Made by a program: the position numbers and the translations under genes. Under the pieces are notes generated by a model. That model searched no databases. It worked only from the letters and a program-made list of their open reading frames with translations, and was not told where the DNA came from. Below are positions 32,326-43,951 of a stretch of DNA of 64,000 nt, in pieces; position 1 is the stretch's first letter; each line of letters opens with the position of its first letter. Origin of the DNA: Oreohelix idahoensis (taxonomy: Eukaryota > Mollusca > Gastropoda > Stylommatophora > Oreohelicidae); assembly GCA_024509875.1 (NCBI GenBank), contig JAMPIV010010562.1:202501-266500 (forward strand). The letters run 5' to 3'.

Positions 32326-33557
32326 TGTTGAGGATTGTTTCATGATTACAGACATTTGGATTTGACGTCGATCCGAATGGCTGTATCATGGAACACCTCA
32401 AACGAATAGAGATATATCTCCGCGACCGATGTCGATGATTGTTGCATGTGTGCAAGCATTTGAGTTTGGCCAACTCGGATTGCTGCACCATGGAACATCG
32501 CAATTGAATATATATTAACGACGTAGTATGCATATCACTATGCATGACGCGTATGTCTTTGTAACGTCATTCGACTTGTGGGTTTTGACCCGAACGGCAG
32601 TGTGTTTCAGAAGTGTGGCCATTGCCACTTATATTGTGTGGTACGACCACTTATTAATTGTGTGGCTGGGAAGCCAATTGAGCAGTGTATTTCTTGAGTC
32701 AAACGTAAGTCGTCTTATTAATAACGCAGTTTGCATAATTATGGCAGATTAGCCTGGCGTGGTATGCCAAAGGAACATTATGGTACTAGCAATAGTGTAA
32801 GACTAGTATAGATAGATATTGTATAGCTAGCGGCAAGCGTAAGCCTAGTGTAACGGATATTAGACGACTAGCAGTAGACGTAAGCCTAGCATAATAAGTA
32901 TATTGCAGAACTAGCAGGATAGTTAAGTCTAGTGCAAAAGGCTATTGTATAAACTAGCGACGGGAGTAAGTCTAGTTAGCCTCTGAATTTATGCCAAAGG
33001 ACATTGGCCGTTAAAAGGAACTGACCTTGAACCAGAACTCTAGATAGAGATTGTGAACATGTGTTTATGAAATAATGAGAACTCTTACAGATCGTACATG
33101 ATGGTGATGTGACTTTTGTTCCCATGTAGTTGGTGTCTGCTCATGGTATGAAATTACTAATTAAATATTTTGAGTCGTCAAAATCACAGTCTTATCAACT
33201 GTCGTATTCGGAGTTGAGTTAAATGCTGTTTATCTTCAACTGATCATGACTAGTGATGATTAATGTCTTAACACGCTGCATCTCACACTGCCAATATAAT
33301 CAATAAGAAAAGAGACTAATACAGGTCAGTCAAGGGTCGAATATTTAATATGAAACATGTTCAGCACATAATGTATCACAAGGGTTAAGCAGACATTATC
33401 GATACCAACGAACAGTATTACGGAATCCTACAAAAGTGATAAGAACCCGAGGGACTTTGACTCTATAAACTGAATACGCATATAATAACTTGGTCATCCT
33501 CAAATACTAGAAGTCATCGAAGCACCCATAACATACTGGGGTCCCGAGTCCTTAACA
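32326..33557 (+). repeat. Element C 5' LTR
   Basis: 1232 bp, TGTTGAGG...CTTAACA. A probable primer-binding site TGGTGTCAGAAATTG starts at 33561, three bases after the LTR. It contains a series of short CTAG-rich imperfect repeats (about 32785-32985: GACTAG/TAAGCCTAG). Confidence 0.95.
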
Positions 33558-34736
33558 TACTGGTGTCAGAAATTGTCTGGATTTCGTGAATACTGGATTC
33601 CCCCCTTCAAGTATCGAAGAAAGTTAAACTGATGATGAACGTTTTGAAGGCAAAATCATTCATTAAAGCCTAACTGGCAACTGAAATGCGCATGACAGAA
33701 AGTGACGTCACTATATTGATGCCGTCACCGCTAGCAGACAAAGTTGCCTGAGAGAATCCGAATTTTTCTTCCACCACAAGAGACTGATTTACGCAGATAG
33801 AACGGTAATCTTCCACTCGAGAACCTGAACCAGTGGAGAATGTATCTCTTCATCAAATTCATCTGAGGCTGCGACGCAGTTCGATTGAAGAAACTACGTT
33901 CGAAGACCGAAGCAATACTTGAAGGTCAAGGTCTACAATCAATGGACTACAGCTGTTGAAGACACGGTTCGGAACTAGGATTAGAATTACATGCACTCAT
34001 GTATTTCTCAGAGGGACAGCGAAACAGATAAGTTCTTGATTTTACTTGGGCGCTTGAACATTATCATATTGTCCTTGCATTAGCTTTGGTCTACAGTTCA
34101 TCATCACTTTACTTACTTTTCTACTCATCATCTGTGTTCCCCATTCATGTTTATTCGTATATTTGTATATTCGTCGTGTTTAATATTGACTGGAATTTTC
34201 CCAGGAAAACTTCAGTGAATGTTAACTTCTATTAGATTTGCATGCTTATATTTGCTGACTGAGGATCTGACTGATTATATTTTTTTCTTTTGAGTCAGGA
34301 TATAAATGTTTCTTCAGTTCGCAATATAACCATATTTTGTGTACTTAGCAGTTTCGTCAAGTGAATTACGTCCTCTTTATTTACGTAACCTAATTTCAGT
34401 ACTGTTGACAATTGTTTTCGTGTGTGATCTAAAACTTCTTTGTCTACACGTTTGTTTAAGACGACTTGTCTTGTTATATTTTTGTGATGTAAATTCTTTT
34501 CTTTCTTTTACTGATTACTGAGTATAAGTCTCCTTTATTTACTTTATAAGTGTAAATTGTTGTCGTATAACTGAAAAATCATTTCATTGTAACTCATTTG
34601 ATTGTTTTCACTGTCTTTGTCACATGTTCTTGGAACTTGTTTGTTATTGATTAATATATTCATGTACATATTATTGTGAGTTCTATAATCCTGGTGTATA
34701 TTATAGACTATCGAAGGTACTCAGAAACCTATTATC
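33558..34736 (+). other. Element C untranslated leader
   Basis: About 1.2 kb, no coding of note. I did not find the ACAAG...CTTGT hairpins that mark the leaders of A and B. Confidence 0.6.
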
Positions 34737-35078
34737 ATGTCTACACTACAGGAATTCATTGATATTGGAAAAAGTTATGGAAAATCAGGAGCGGAACTAC
34801 ACAGTTTTGCAGATACGAAATATGATGAATATTTATCGCGTCTGGAAAGAATGGAACAGCGCGAAATGACTAAACGAGCTGATGAGCTTAGGATGTTTGA
34901 ATTAACCCAAGAGAGGGAATTGAAGGAAAAAGAAATATCCATGAAATTGGAATTAGAACGATTGACTATAGCTCAACAAGAAAAAAACAGAGAATTTGAG
35001 AAAGATAAAATAGCTCAACAAGAGAAAGACAGAGAACTAGAGAAGGAAAGAATGGCACAACGAGATAAAGAAATGTAA
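34737..35078 (+). CDS. Element C Gag N-terminus, ended by an in-frame TAA
   Basis: 113 codons starting MSTLQEFIDIGKSYGKSGAE, the same N-terminal pattern as elements A and B, then a Glu/Lys/Arg coiled coil with repeats of REKDK/AQQEKDRELEK type. It stops at TAA 35076-35078. The next open frame (methionine 35088) is in the same phase with only three codons between, so the two are one ORF with one nonsense codon. Mutation is the simplest explanation; programmed read-through cannot be excluded from one copy. Confidence 0.9.
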   Translation: MSTLQEFIDIGKSYGKSGAELHSFADTKYDEYLSRLERMEQREMTKRADELRMFELTQERELKEKEISMKLELERLTIAQQEKNREFEKDKIAQQEKDRELEKERMAQRDKEM

Positions 35079-35087
35079 TTAAGGAAA

Positions 35088-38000
35088 ATGGAACTTATGC
35101 AACTGGATCAAGCCCATAAAAATGCCATGGAAATGGAAACATTAAAACTTCATGCAGAAAAAGAAAAAGCTTTAGAATTAGCTAAAGTGCAGTCTGAACA
35201 GACTAAGACTGCGGCTGGTACAAATATTTTCTATCCTAAGTTAAAAATGCCACATTTTGACCAAACTCGCGATTGTGTTGACTCTTTCTTATCTAGATTC
35301 ATCATCAAGGTCACAGCTCTGAACATACCCAAGGAAAGATGGAGCAGTCTTTTACTTGATTTTTTGACTGGTGACTCACTTAAATGTTTCATGAGTCTTG
35401 ATGAAAAGAGCAGAAGCGATTTAGATGTCGTAAAAGAGGTATTACTAAGACGTTTCCAGTTAACTGAGTCTGGATTCAGAGATCGTTTTCATGCGGCTAA
35501 GCCAAGCAAGGATGCAGATTTTGGTGAATTCATTGCATCTATTAAACATTTCCTTAGCAGATGGATTGATCTATCTGGTATAAATAAAACATATGAAGGT
35601 GTTATAGATCTCATGCTGCGAGATAAAGTTTTATCCGCATGCAGCACTGAATTAGAAGCATTTTTACTGGAAAGGCATCCTAATTCTATCAATGAGTATG
35701 AAAAACTCGGAAGACAGTATCAGACCGCACATCAGAATAAAGATCTTCACAGATCGACTATTCGAGATCCTATGCCTGTGTGCGCGGCACACCATGATCA
35801 GAGACCTCGATCGAAGAGCTTTGATGGACGTTGTCGTTCAGATTATTATCAATCCGACAGAGGTTTTTATAACTTCCGTCGTCATCGCTCTCCTTCGAAT
35901 TCATATCGACGAGGTTATAGAGGATATTCACCTCATGATCGTGGGTATCACAGAGGCAGGGATTATGATGGTTCACATCAGAAAGGATACTATAAACAGA
36001 GATCATCTTATGGTAGAGATGCCAGGAAGGATGACTCTACTGATTTTTATTATAGCAATAAAAAGTCAGTCAATAATAACAAAGGTAATGCCAGATCTCC
36101 GTCGAGAGACAAAAATAAACATAGACATGCAAATAATTGCAGTGTCAAAAAGGAGAAAGGTAATGATGATAATGATCATGCGAACGCATGTATGGTAATG
36201 AATGATACATGTTATGAGTGTCAGTCGAAAAACAGATTAAAGTCTACAATTACACTTGATTGTGGTCATTGTATGCCTACAATGTCGGCATGTGTAAATG
36301 TCGGTTATCTTACATTTCATCCCGGAATATTGGATGGTAAGGTAGTGAGAGTTTTGCGTGACACTGGGTCCTCAACGATAGGCATAAAGCACTCGCTTAT
36401 CGAGCCTTCTGCTTTTACAGGCAAATCAGTTAAGTGTGTCACATTTGGTGGGAATATAGAAACTTTCCCTGTGGCACGAGTATACATTGATACTCCTTTT
36501 TACACAGGCACTGTCTATGCCTGCGGCTTGAGAGCACCCATTACTGAAATTATAATAGGAAACATACCAGGAGTTAAAGATTGCACTCCTGATGAGATTG
36601 CAATGTGGGTTGAATCTCACCCACAGGTGGCAAATGCTGTTGTAACGAGAGCACAACAGTTAGCTACGGACATGGCTACACCACCTCTTCCTATAATAGA
36701 TACAATTATGTCTCAAGTTGGCACTGTTACACCTTCTGTTTTTGCAGAAAAACAGAAGAGTGACCCAACATTACAAGGATTGTTTAGCCGAGCAGAACAA
36801 AAAACGATTAAATACACAGGAGGGGCTAAACAATGGTTCAAGATAAAGAAATCAATACTCACTAGATATTATGATGATGGCAAAACAATTATACATCAAG
36901 TGATAGTACCTAAAGAATACAGACCATTGGTCCTACAAACAGGTCATGACTCCCCTATGGCAGGGCATATGGGGATCAAAAGAACATTGTTTCGTGTTAC
37001 GTCACAATTTTATTGGCCTGGGGTTAATAAAGATACAAAGTTATACTGCAAATCATGTACAACATGCCAAGGTATAGCACGTAAGGGCAGGTTCCATACG
37101 GCACCCTTACAGATTACAGACGTGCCTGAGAGACCTTTCAAAAAGATTGCAGTAGATATAGTGGGTCCGTTATCAATTGTTTCAAATAATGGATTTCGTT
37201 ATATTTTAACTTGCGTAGATCTTTGCACGCGTTGGCCAGAAGCCATACCATTGAAAACCATCACAACTGCATCTGTGTCTGATGCATTATTTTCGATATT
37301 TTGTCGAATCGGTTTTCCGGAGGATATTTTGTCAGATCAAGGATCACAATTTACTTCCAACATTATGAGGGATTTAGAATCCATGTTATCTGTTCACCAC
37401 TCGTTTTGTAGTGCGTATAGGCCCCAATCAAACGGTGTGTGCGAGCGCTACAATAGCACTCTAAAACAGATGTTATCTAAGATAACTGAAGAATGCCCTC
37501 GTGAATGGGACAGGCTTCTGCCGGCGGCCCTGTTCGCTTTTCGTGAAGTGCCTCACGAAAGCACGGGATGGTCTCCGTTCGAATTGGTTTATGGTTCGAA
37601 TCCTCGCGGACTAATGATGATACTCAAGGATTTGTTGATTGGAGCATCAATTGATACAGCTACTCGAAACAGCTACGAGTTAGTTATTGATCTCCGACAA
37701 CGAATCATTGATGCGTGCACTTATGCGTCCCAGAGTATAAAATCAGCCACTCAACGATCAAGATTATTACATAATCGAAAGAGAATATTAAGATCCTTCA
37801 AACCAGGGAAAAAAGTTTGGTTGTTGCTACCTCATAACGATAACAAATTACTGATATCATGGCAAGGTCCATTTGATATTATCAAACAAGTCACAGATGT
37901 TGACTACTCGGTGAACGTTAGAGGTAAAATCAAAACCTTCCATGTCAACATGCTAAAATTAGCAGTTGAAAGACCACAGGAATTAATTCCTGTCATTAAC

Positions 38001-39533
38001 TCTATTGATGATTCTTCACATCATACTGCTTCTTTTGCAGTTGTTCATGAAGAAGATACCACTTCGTCTATCCCTTTACAATTCCAACTACCTTCTTTGC
38101 AATCATCGGAATCTTGGAAAGACGTGACTATTTCTTCTTCACTATCTTCTTCACAACAAGATCAAGTTCGGGATATTCTTATTTCTTTCAATGATGTTCT
38201 CACCGACCTTCCAGGTCAGACATCGCTTATATCCCATGATATTACTCTTACTGATTATAAACCTATCAAACTTAGACCCTATCCTATATCTTTACACCAC
38301 AAAGATAGGGTAGAGAAAGAGTTAAAAGAGATGATACGTTTAGGTGTGATATCTCCTTCGGAATCACCATATGCATTCCCAATGGTGATAGTTAAAAAGA
38401 AGGATGATTCTTTACGTATTTGTATTGATTTTAGGCGATTGAACCAAATTACAATCACAGACGGTGAGCCTATGCCTCTTTTAGATGATCTTTTGTCAGA
38501 ATTATCTAATGCTACTTTCTTTAGCAAACTAGATCTCTCTAAAGGCTACTGGCAAATTCCTCTTGCCGAAAATGCCAAACCTTACACAGCTTTCACAACT
38601 CCGTTTGGACTCTACCAATGTAATTATATGTGTTTTGGGTTAGTAAATGCGCCAGCGACGTTTGTGCGCATGATGCGCCGCCTTCTTGGCGATCGTAAAG
38701 ATGTCATCACGTACATCGATGACATCTGCCTATTTCATGACTCGTGGGAAGACCATATTGATGGTTTAACTTCTCTTCTACATACGTTACGTATGCATGG
38801 TTTGACTGTGCGACCTTCAAAGGTCCAAATAGGTTGTCAGGAAATTTCTTTTCTTGGTCACCGCATAGGTAACCACAAACTGTATCCTGACGACAATACA
38901 GTCAAAAGAATTCTAGAGATTTCTACCCCTTCAACTAAGAAACAAGTTAGAAGCCTTTTAGGCTTGATTAACTATTACCATAAGTTCATCCCGCATTTCG
39001 CACAACTATCTACACCTTTGTCCGCATTGTTGACCAAAGGTAGTCCTAATAAGGTACGTTGGGACAGAGATTGCGAAAGAGCTTTAGTAACAATTAAGAA
39101 ATTATTTAGTAATGCACCTATTTTGTTATTACCGAATATACGTATTCCATTCATACTTCAATCAGATGCCTCGAGTTACTCCATGGGTGGCTGTTTGCTG
39201 CAATGTTACAAGGAAACACTCCATCCATGTTTCTATGTGTCGAGGAAACTGACTCCGGCTGAACAGAAGTATGCGACAGGTGAACGTGAGCTCCTGTCGA
39301 TGGTCTGGTGCCTGGAGAAGCTGTCAAGATATCTCATCGTCACGCACTTTTACATTATGACAGACCATAGTCCTCTTACTTACATAACAGCTAGAACAAT
39401 GCGTAACGCTAGAATACACCGATATTATTTGTTGATTCAAGATTTTTCATTTACGATTCTGCCTATTGCTGGATCAGACAATAACTTGGCAGATCTTCTA
39501 TCGCGAAACTTCTCTGAGAAGAAATTGAATTAA
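35088..39533 (+). CDS. Element C Gag, protease, integrase, RT, RNase H polyprotein
   Basis: 1481 codons. Numbered from 34737: capsid-like region; Arg/Tyr/Gly/Ser-rich basic stretch; CX2CX13CGH (motif CYEC...DCGH); protease with DTG at D542 (A and B have DSG); integrase zinc region GHMGI and CKSCTTCQ; integrase core AVDIVGPL, LSDQGSQF, SNGVCERYNS; GPY/F module WQGPFDIIKQ; reverse transcriptase RICIDFRRLN, LDLSKGYWQIPL, YIDD at about 1326; RNase H QSDASSYSMGG, YATGERELLSM, MTDHSPLTY. Motifs are intact. Integrase precedes RT as in Gmr1-type elements. Confidence 0.95.
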   Translation: MELMQLDQAHKNAMEMETLKLHAEKEKALELAKVQSEQTKTAAGTNIFYPKLKMPHFDQTRDCVDSFLSRFIIKVTALNIPKERWSSLLLDFLTGDSLKCFMSLDEKSRSDLDVVKEVLLRRFQLTESGFRDRFHAAKPSKDADFGEFIASIKHFLSRWIDLSGINKTYEGVIDLMLRDKVLSACSTELEAFLLERHPNSINEYEKLGRQYQTAHQNKDLHRSTIRDPMPVCAAHHDQRPRSKSFDGRCRSDYYQSDRGFYNFRRHRSPSNSYRRGYRGYSPHDRGYHRGRDYDGSHQKGYYKQRSSYGRDARKDDSTDFYYSNKKSVNNNKGNARSPSRDKNKHRHANNCSVKKEKGNDDNDHANACMVMNDTCYECQSKNRLKSTITLDCGHCMPTMSACVNVGYLTFHPGILDGKVVRVLRDTGSSTIGIKHSLIEPSAFTGKSVKCVTFGGNIETFPVARVYIDTPFYTGTVYACGLRAPITEIIIGNIPGVKDCTPDEIAMWVESHPQVANAVVTRAQQLATDMATPPLPIIDTIMSQVGTVTPSVFAEKQKSDPTLQGLFSRAEQKTIKYTGGAKQWFKIKKSILTRYYDDGKTIIHQVIVPKEYRPLVLQTGHDSPMAGHMGIKRTLFRVTSQFYWPGVNKDTKLYCKSCTTCQGIARKGRFHTAPLQITDVPERPFKKIAVDIVGPLSIVSNNGFRYILTCVDLCTRWPEAIPLKTITTASVSDALFSIFCRIGFPEDILSDQGSQFTSNIMRDLESMLSVHHSFCSAYRPQSNGVCERYNSTLKQMLSKITEECPREWDRLLPAALFAFREVPHESTGWSPFELVYGSNPRGLMMILKDLLIGASIDTATRNSYELVIDLRQRIIDACTYASQSIKSATQRSRLLHNRKRILRSFKPGKKVWLLLPHNDNKLLISWQGPFDIIKQVTDVDYSVNVRGKIKTFHVNMLKLAVERPQELIPVINSIDDSSHHTASFAVVHEEDTTSSIPLQFQLPSLQSSESWKDVTISSSLSSSQQDQVRDILISFNDVLTDLPGQTSLISHDITLTDYKPIKLRPYPISLHHKDRVEKELKEMIRLGVISPSESPYAFPMVIVKKKDDSLRICIDFRRLNQITITDGEPMPLLDDLLSELSNATFFSKLDLSKGYWQIPLAENAKPYTAFTTPFGLYQCNYMCFGLVNAPATFVRMMRRLLGDRKDVITYIDDICLFHDSWEDHIDGLTSLLHTLRMHGLTVRPSKVQIGCQEISFLGHRIGNHKLYPDDNTVKRILEISTPSTKKQVRSLLGLINYYHKFIPHFAQLSTPLSALLTKGSPNKVRWDRDCERALVTIKKLFSNAPILLLPNIRIPFILQSDASSYSMGGCLLQCYKETLHPCFYVSRKLTPAEQKYATGERELLSMVWCLEKLSRYLIVTHFYIMTDHSPLTYITARTMRNARIHRYYLLIQDFSFTILPIAGSDNNLADLLSRNFSEKKLN

Positions 39534-39712
39534 CTCTTTAGTGACCATGTTGACAAGTGCTATTATTAATGTTATAAAAATTAATGTGTCTACTTAATGA
39601 GTATTATGTTTATAAATAGGTATTACTAATACTAATATAGTCTAGGGACGTACATCTTCTCAACCACTATCATCCGTGCCACAAGTGTCACGTTTGGAAG
39701 TGAGGGGGATGA
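39534..39712 (+). other. Element C 3' untranslated region and polypurine tract
   Basis: Short non-coding region ending in GGAAGTGAGGGGGATGA (about 39696-39712), the probable polypurine tract, directly before the 3' LTR. No A-run/T-run hairpin like those of A and B. Confidence 0.75.
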
Positions 39713-40945
39713 TGTTGAGGATTGTTTCATGATTACAGACATTTGGATTTGACATCGATCCGAATGGCTGTATCATGGAACACCTCAAACGAATAGAGAT
39801 ATATCTCCGCGACCGATGTCGATGATTGTTGCATGTGTGCAAGCATTTGAGTTTGGCCAACTCGGATTGCTGCACCATGGAACATCGCAATTGAATATAT
39901 ATTAACGACGTAGTATGCATATCACTATGCATGACGCGTATGTCTTTGTAACGTCATTCGACTTGTGGGTTTTGACCCGAACGGCAGTGTGTTTCAGAAG
40001 TGTGGCCATTGCCACTTATATTGTGTGGTACGACCACTTATTAATTGTGTGGCTGGGAAGCCAATTGAGCAGTGTATTTCTTGAGTCAAACGTAAGTCGT
40101 CTTATTAATAACGCAGTTTGCATAATTATGGCAGATTAGCCTGGCGTGGTATGCCAAAGGAACATTATGGTACTAGCAATAGTGTAAGACTAGTATAGAT
40201 AGATATTGTATAGCTAGCGGCAAGCGTAAGCCTAGTGTAACGGATATTAGACGACTAGCAGTAGACGTAAGCCTAGCGTAATAAGTGTATTGCAGAACTA
40301 GCAGGATAGTTAAGTCTTGTGCAAAAGGCTATTGTATAAACTAGCGACGGGAGTAAGTCTAGTTAGCCTCTGAATTTATGCCAAAGGACATTGGCCGTTA
40401 AAAGGAACTGACCTTGAACCAGAACTCTAGATAGAGATTGTGAACATGTGTTTATGAAATAATGAGAACTCTTACAGATCGTACATGAATGTGATGTGAC
40501 TTTTGTTCCCATGTAGTTGGTGTCTGCTCATGGTATGAAATTACTAATTAAATATTTTGAGTCGTCAAAATCACAGTCTTATCAACTGTCGTATTCGGAG
40601 TTGAGTTAAATGCTGTTTATCTTCAACTGATCATGACTAGTGATGATTAATGTCTTAACACGCTGCATCTCACACTGCCAATATAATCAATAAGACAAGA
40701 GAATAATACAGGTCAGTCAAGGGTCGAATATTTAATATGAAACATGTTCAGCACATAATGTATCACAAGGGTTAAGCAGACATTATCGATACCAACGAAC
40801 AGTATTACGGAATCCTACAAAAGTGATAAGAACCCGAGAGGACTTTGACTCTATAAACTGAATACGCATATAATAACTTGGTCATCCTCAAATACTAGAA
40901 GTCATCGAAGCACCCATAACATACTGGGGTCCCGAGTCCTTAACA
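39713..40945 (+). repeat. Element C 3' LTR
   Basis: About 1233 bp, roughly 9 differences from the 5' LTR including single-base indels. Ends CTTAACA, followed by target-site copy GATAT. Confidence 0.95.
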
Positions 40946-40950
40946 GATAT

Positions 40951-41250
40951 TCCTAAAAAATCTGTGTATAGTCAGTTATGAAATAATTGTAGCCTCTTTT
41001 CTTTCTTGTACAAAGTTGGGGTTCTTGTAATTTAACTAGAAATCTGTATGTAAATTTGGTGTCTTGTTTTATTAACTGCTCATTTCCTTTCAAACTTTGT
41101 ATGCATTGTTTATAAAAGGAAGGGAGAGTGTCAAAGTAATGTGGTTCATTGTTGTCTAATTTGCACAAATTAGCTAATCTAACTCCAATATACTAAATGG
41201 GTACTGATCTTGGTTTTTACTAATGTCTCCTATATATATATATATATATC
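40951..41250 (-). mobile_element. L1/Tx1-like LINE, middle fragment between mariner and element C
   Basis: On the minus strand, IGVRLANLCKLDNNEPHYFD and LPSFYKQCIQSL are readable. These resemble the post-RT region of L1/Tx1-like LINEs. The frame shifts and stops near 40975. It lies between the mariner (41253-42588) and element C, both of which interrupt the same old LINE. Confidence 0.65.
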
Positions 41251-41252
41251 TA

Positions 41253-42588
41253 CGAGGGGCGTTCAGATAGTAATGCACCACGTCGTTTTTCTCTGGAGCT
41301 GTTTATTCAAAAAGCATGAAATTTATACACAATATACATGGATATGTCATGTAAACATCGGTATTATTCAACATATTCCCCATCAAATTGTACGGCTTTA
41401 TGCCAGCGCTAAACAAGTGCATGTATTCCTTGTCCGTACCAGATTTTGTCTTGATCATGTAGCCTTTCTTCCCTGCATGAATCACTCCTTCATCATCTTC
41501 AAACCTTGTCCCACGGAGTGCATCTTTAAGTGGACCAAATAGATGAAAATCAGATGGTGCCAAATCGGGACTATAGGGTGGATGGGGTAGTACAGTCCAA
41601 CCCAATTTGGTGATTGCTTCCCGTGTTGCCAGACTTGTGTGAGGTCGCGCATTGTCGTGAAGGAGAAACAGGTCTTCTGGATTCTTGTGCGGCCGAACTC
41701 TGCGAAAACGTTGATTGAGTTTTTTCAATGTCTTAATGTAAGCTTGCGAATTGATTGTCTCTCTTCTTGGTATAACGACCACAAGAATCACACCTTCAAT
41801 GTCCCAAAAGACAGTGATCATGACCTTTCCAGCTAAAGGAATTGTCTTGAATTTCTTTCTTCGTGGTGATTGCGGATGATGCCACTCCATTGACTGTCTT
41901 TTTGTTTCAGGTTCGAAATGATGTGCCCAGGTTTCGTCACCTGTACCGATCTTAGCCAAAAAGTTCTCTCCATCAGCATTGAAATGCTCCAACAATTCAG
42001 AAGAAATTGCTTTCCTTTGCAATCGGTGGTCATTTGTGAGACTTTGAGGAACCCATCTTGCGCAAACCTTAGAAAATCCGAGAGTTTTTATAACAGCATT
42101 TGCACTACCAATGCTGACTGACAGCTGTAAGGCCAATTGTTGAATAGTTATTCGCCTATCAGTAAGAATGATGCCCTCAGCGCATTTCAACATTTCTGCG
42201 TTGGTGGCTGTGGCAGGACGTCCACAGCGCGGCCGATCAAGCAGCTCCGTATCTCCACTTCCTGATTCTTTATTCTCTGAACCCAGCGACTGACTGTACT
42301 CATGTCGACTGCAAAACTTCCATACACACTCATAGATGCTTGTGAATGTTCACAACAGTTTCCTTCTCTGCAACGAGAAATTCTCTCACAATTCGCTGCT
42401 TATAAGTAAAGTTGCTAACACACTACATTTCAACGGTTATGGGCAGCCGTATTATTTGGCCAGTTGTGGTGCAATTTGGTGCACACAATTGGCACATGCC
42501 ATATTTGAAGTGTGCACAATTTAATGCTTCTATCTTCATTATTATCAGAGAAAAACGATGTGGTGCAATACTTCCTGAACGCCCCTCT
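41253..42588 (-). mobile_element. Mariner DNA transposon (1336 bp) with TIRs
   Basis: Terminal inverted repeats of about 42 bp begin GAGGGGCGTTCAG and share GCACCAC.TCGTTTTTCTCTG; I count about 4 mismatches between ends. TA target-site duplication at 41251-41252 and 42589-42590; the left insertion point is at a TA microsatellite. The transposase is on the minus strand and its N-terminal part is frameshifted. It sits inside an older L1/Tx1-like LINE: GGIALQDIGTKVKPL is readable just outside the right TIR on the minus strand. Confidence 0.93.
41303..42193 (-). CDS. Mariner transposase (D,D34D), N-terminus broken
   Basis: 296 codons. Cut-and-paste transposase of the Tc1/mariner superfamily. Visible catalytic triad: GDETWAHHF, LLHDNARPHTS and YSPDLAPSDFHLF, the last two Asp separated by 34 residues, as in mariner proper. 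Upstream on the same strand, SRWVQRIKNQ and DTELLDRPRCGRPATATNAE are readable in different frames, so the DNA-binding HTH half is separated by a frameshift near 42260. The methionine at 42193 is internal. The C-terminus is open to the usual end but lacks the common WDKC-type tail. Likely inactive unless helped by another copy. Confidence 0.9.
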   Translation of the reverse strand: MLKCAEGIILTDRRITIQQLALQLSVSIGSANAVIKTLGFSKVCARWVPQSLTNDHRLQRKAISSELLEHFNADGENFLAKIGTGDETWAHHFEPETKRQSMEWHHPQSPRRKKFKTIPLAGKVMITVFWDIEGVILVVVIPRRETINSQAYIKTLKKLNQRFRRVRPHKNPEDLFLLHDNARPHTSLATREAITKLGWTVLPHPPYSPDLAPSDFHLFGPLKDALRGTRFEDDEGVIHAGKKGYMIKTKSGTDKEYMHLFSAGIKPYNLMGNMLNNTDVYMTYPCILCINFMLFE

Positions 42589-42924
42589 TATATATTACCT
42601 CGTATATAATTCGTAAAGGTTTTACTTTTGTGCCAATGTCTTGTAAAGCTATTCCTCCTCTGTCCTGTTATTACATTATAGTTGTGTGATGCATACAGTG
42701 GCAAAAGGATTGTTACTCCCTATTTTCCAACCCGCCCCCTTCGTTCTTTTACTTTGTTTTTTTCTAGAATCACTGGCTCTCGGTATTTCGTTCTTTTCAT
42801 GTAGATCTACGGGGCAGTAAACCCCATTATTACTCGGTCAGAAACCCACCCTGCATAGTGGTTTTGGTCTTTGCTTTCGTGTTCATTGGGCCAACAACAA
42901 CTGACCCAAGTGGGCCCTCCCCCC
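42589..42924 (-). mobile_element. L1/Tx1-like LINE, upstream fragment
   Basis: Minus-strand coding traces just outside the mariner: DRGGIALQDIGTKVKPLRII, typical of the region after RT in L1/Tx1-type LINEs. Further toward 42924 only short, shifted pieces are readable. It ends at the element D LTR start with no matching target site. Confidence 0.55.
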
Positions 42925-43479
42925 TGTCGCAAAATTGATTTCAATACATTGCAAACACGGCTTCGCTTAGTTTTACAGACCATTCACCGATCGCTTATCA
43001 TGGGGCCGGCCGCTTACAAAATGTCGGTGTATTGACAAACTGTCGATTAGACATCGGCAATCGGCAAGAATAAATAGGAGCAAAATGAAATTATTGTGAA
43101 AAGGATTTCACCTTTTATTCCAGGAGAGGATTGTGTATAACTGCATATAACGAAAAACAGTAGGAAGTTACTATTTACGGAGATCAATGCGTATTACGGC
43201 TGTCTACAGTTAAGCTGAAAGCCTCTAAACCCACTTCTGTTCTAAATATTAAAATCAACAAATAACAGTTGGTGAAATTATATGGATAGGAAAATAGAGA
43301 TATATTGGCTGTATAAAACAAGATAGGATGGAACAGTATGAATAATATATAAGCCGAGGATGAGAAAGGGAAAGTTTCAGGAAACGCACAGATCCTGTGA
43401 AATCACGGCTTTAGAAAGAAATTTGAGCCCGAGTTTTAGGCTGTGACGTTAGTGCCCCCCGATACGGCCACCAGATCCT

Positions 43480-43488
43480 TATAAAAGG
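43480..43488 (+). promoter_or_regulatory. TATA box in element D 5' LTR
   Basis: TATAAAAGG followed by a GC-rich stretch and, about 30 bases on, AGACACAC. It is the only strong TATA box in this LTR and is deleted from the 3' LTR. Confidence 0.6.
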
Positions 43489-43951
43489 CGGAGCGCTAAA
43501 ACAGAAAAGACACACTGAAAGTAGGTTTGATACAGACTGGAGGCAGAGTTCGCCACTACAAATATTCTATCTGAATTGTGAGCGGATCGCCAGAAATTTT
43601 CAGTCCAGTGTCTGGAATCTGAGGGTAAGCGAAATTATGAAAACTATCATGTATAATATTTTTTTATATTATTATTGCAGGTTCGTATAGACGTCACAAA
43701 ATATGCACGTAGAATAATTATCGGTATAAATGTATGGCTATTTTTAATATGATATAAACATGTGCTATGTGGATGATTGTTGCTTGTACAAAAACGAATC
43801 ACAACTAGCCTCACAGCCAAATGAAGATAACATCTATCATATTAATTGCTTTATCGTTTACGAAGATAAAGGCAGTCCCATGGCAGAGATTGTCATAGGC
43901 AAATGAAGTGTTTGAAGCTTCATCATGGAAGATACCGCTTTTACGAGGTTA

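Larger units (their letters stand above)
32326..40945 (+). mobile_element. Gypsy element C, complete, Gmr1-type (8.6 kb)
   Basis: 5' LTR 32326-33557 and 3' LTR 39713-40945 (about 1232 bp, roughly 9 differences). Perfect target-site duplication GATAT (32321-32325, 40946-40950). LTR ends TGTTGAGG and CCTTAACA form an imperfect inverted repeat. Coding is more distant from A and B, but the domain order (integrase before RT) is the same. The whole polyprotein is in one frame, with a single TAA in Gag. Confidence 0.96.
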
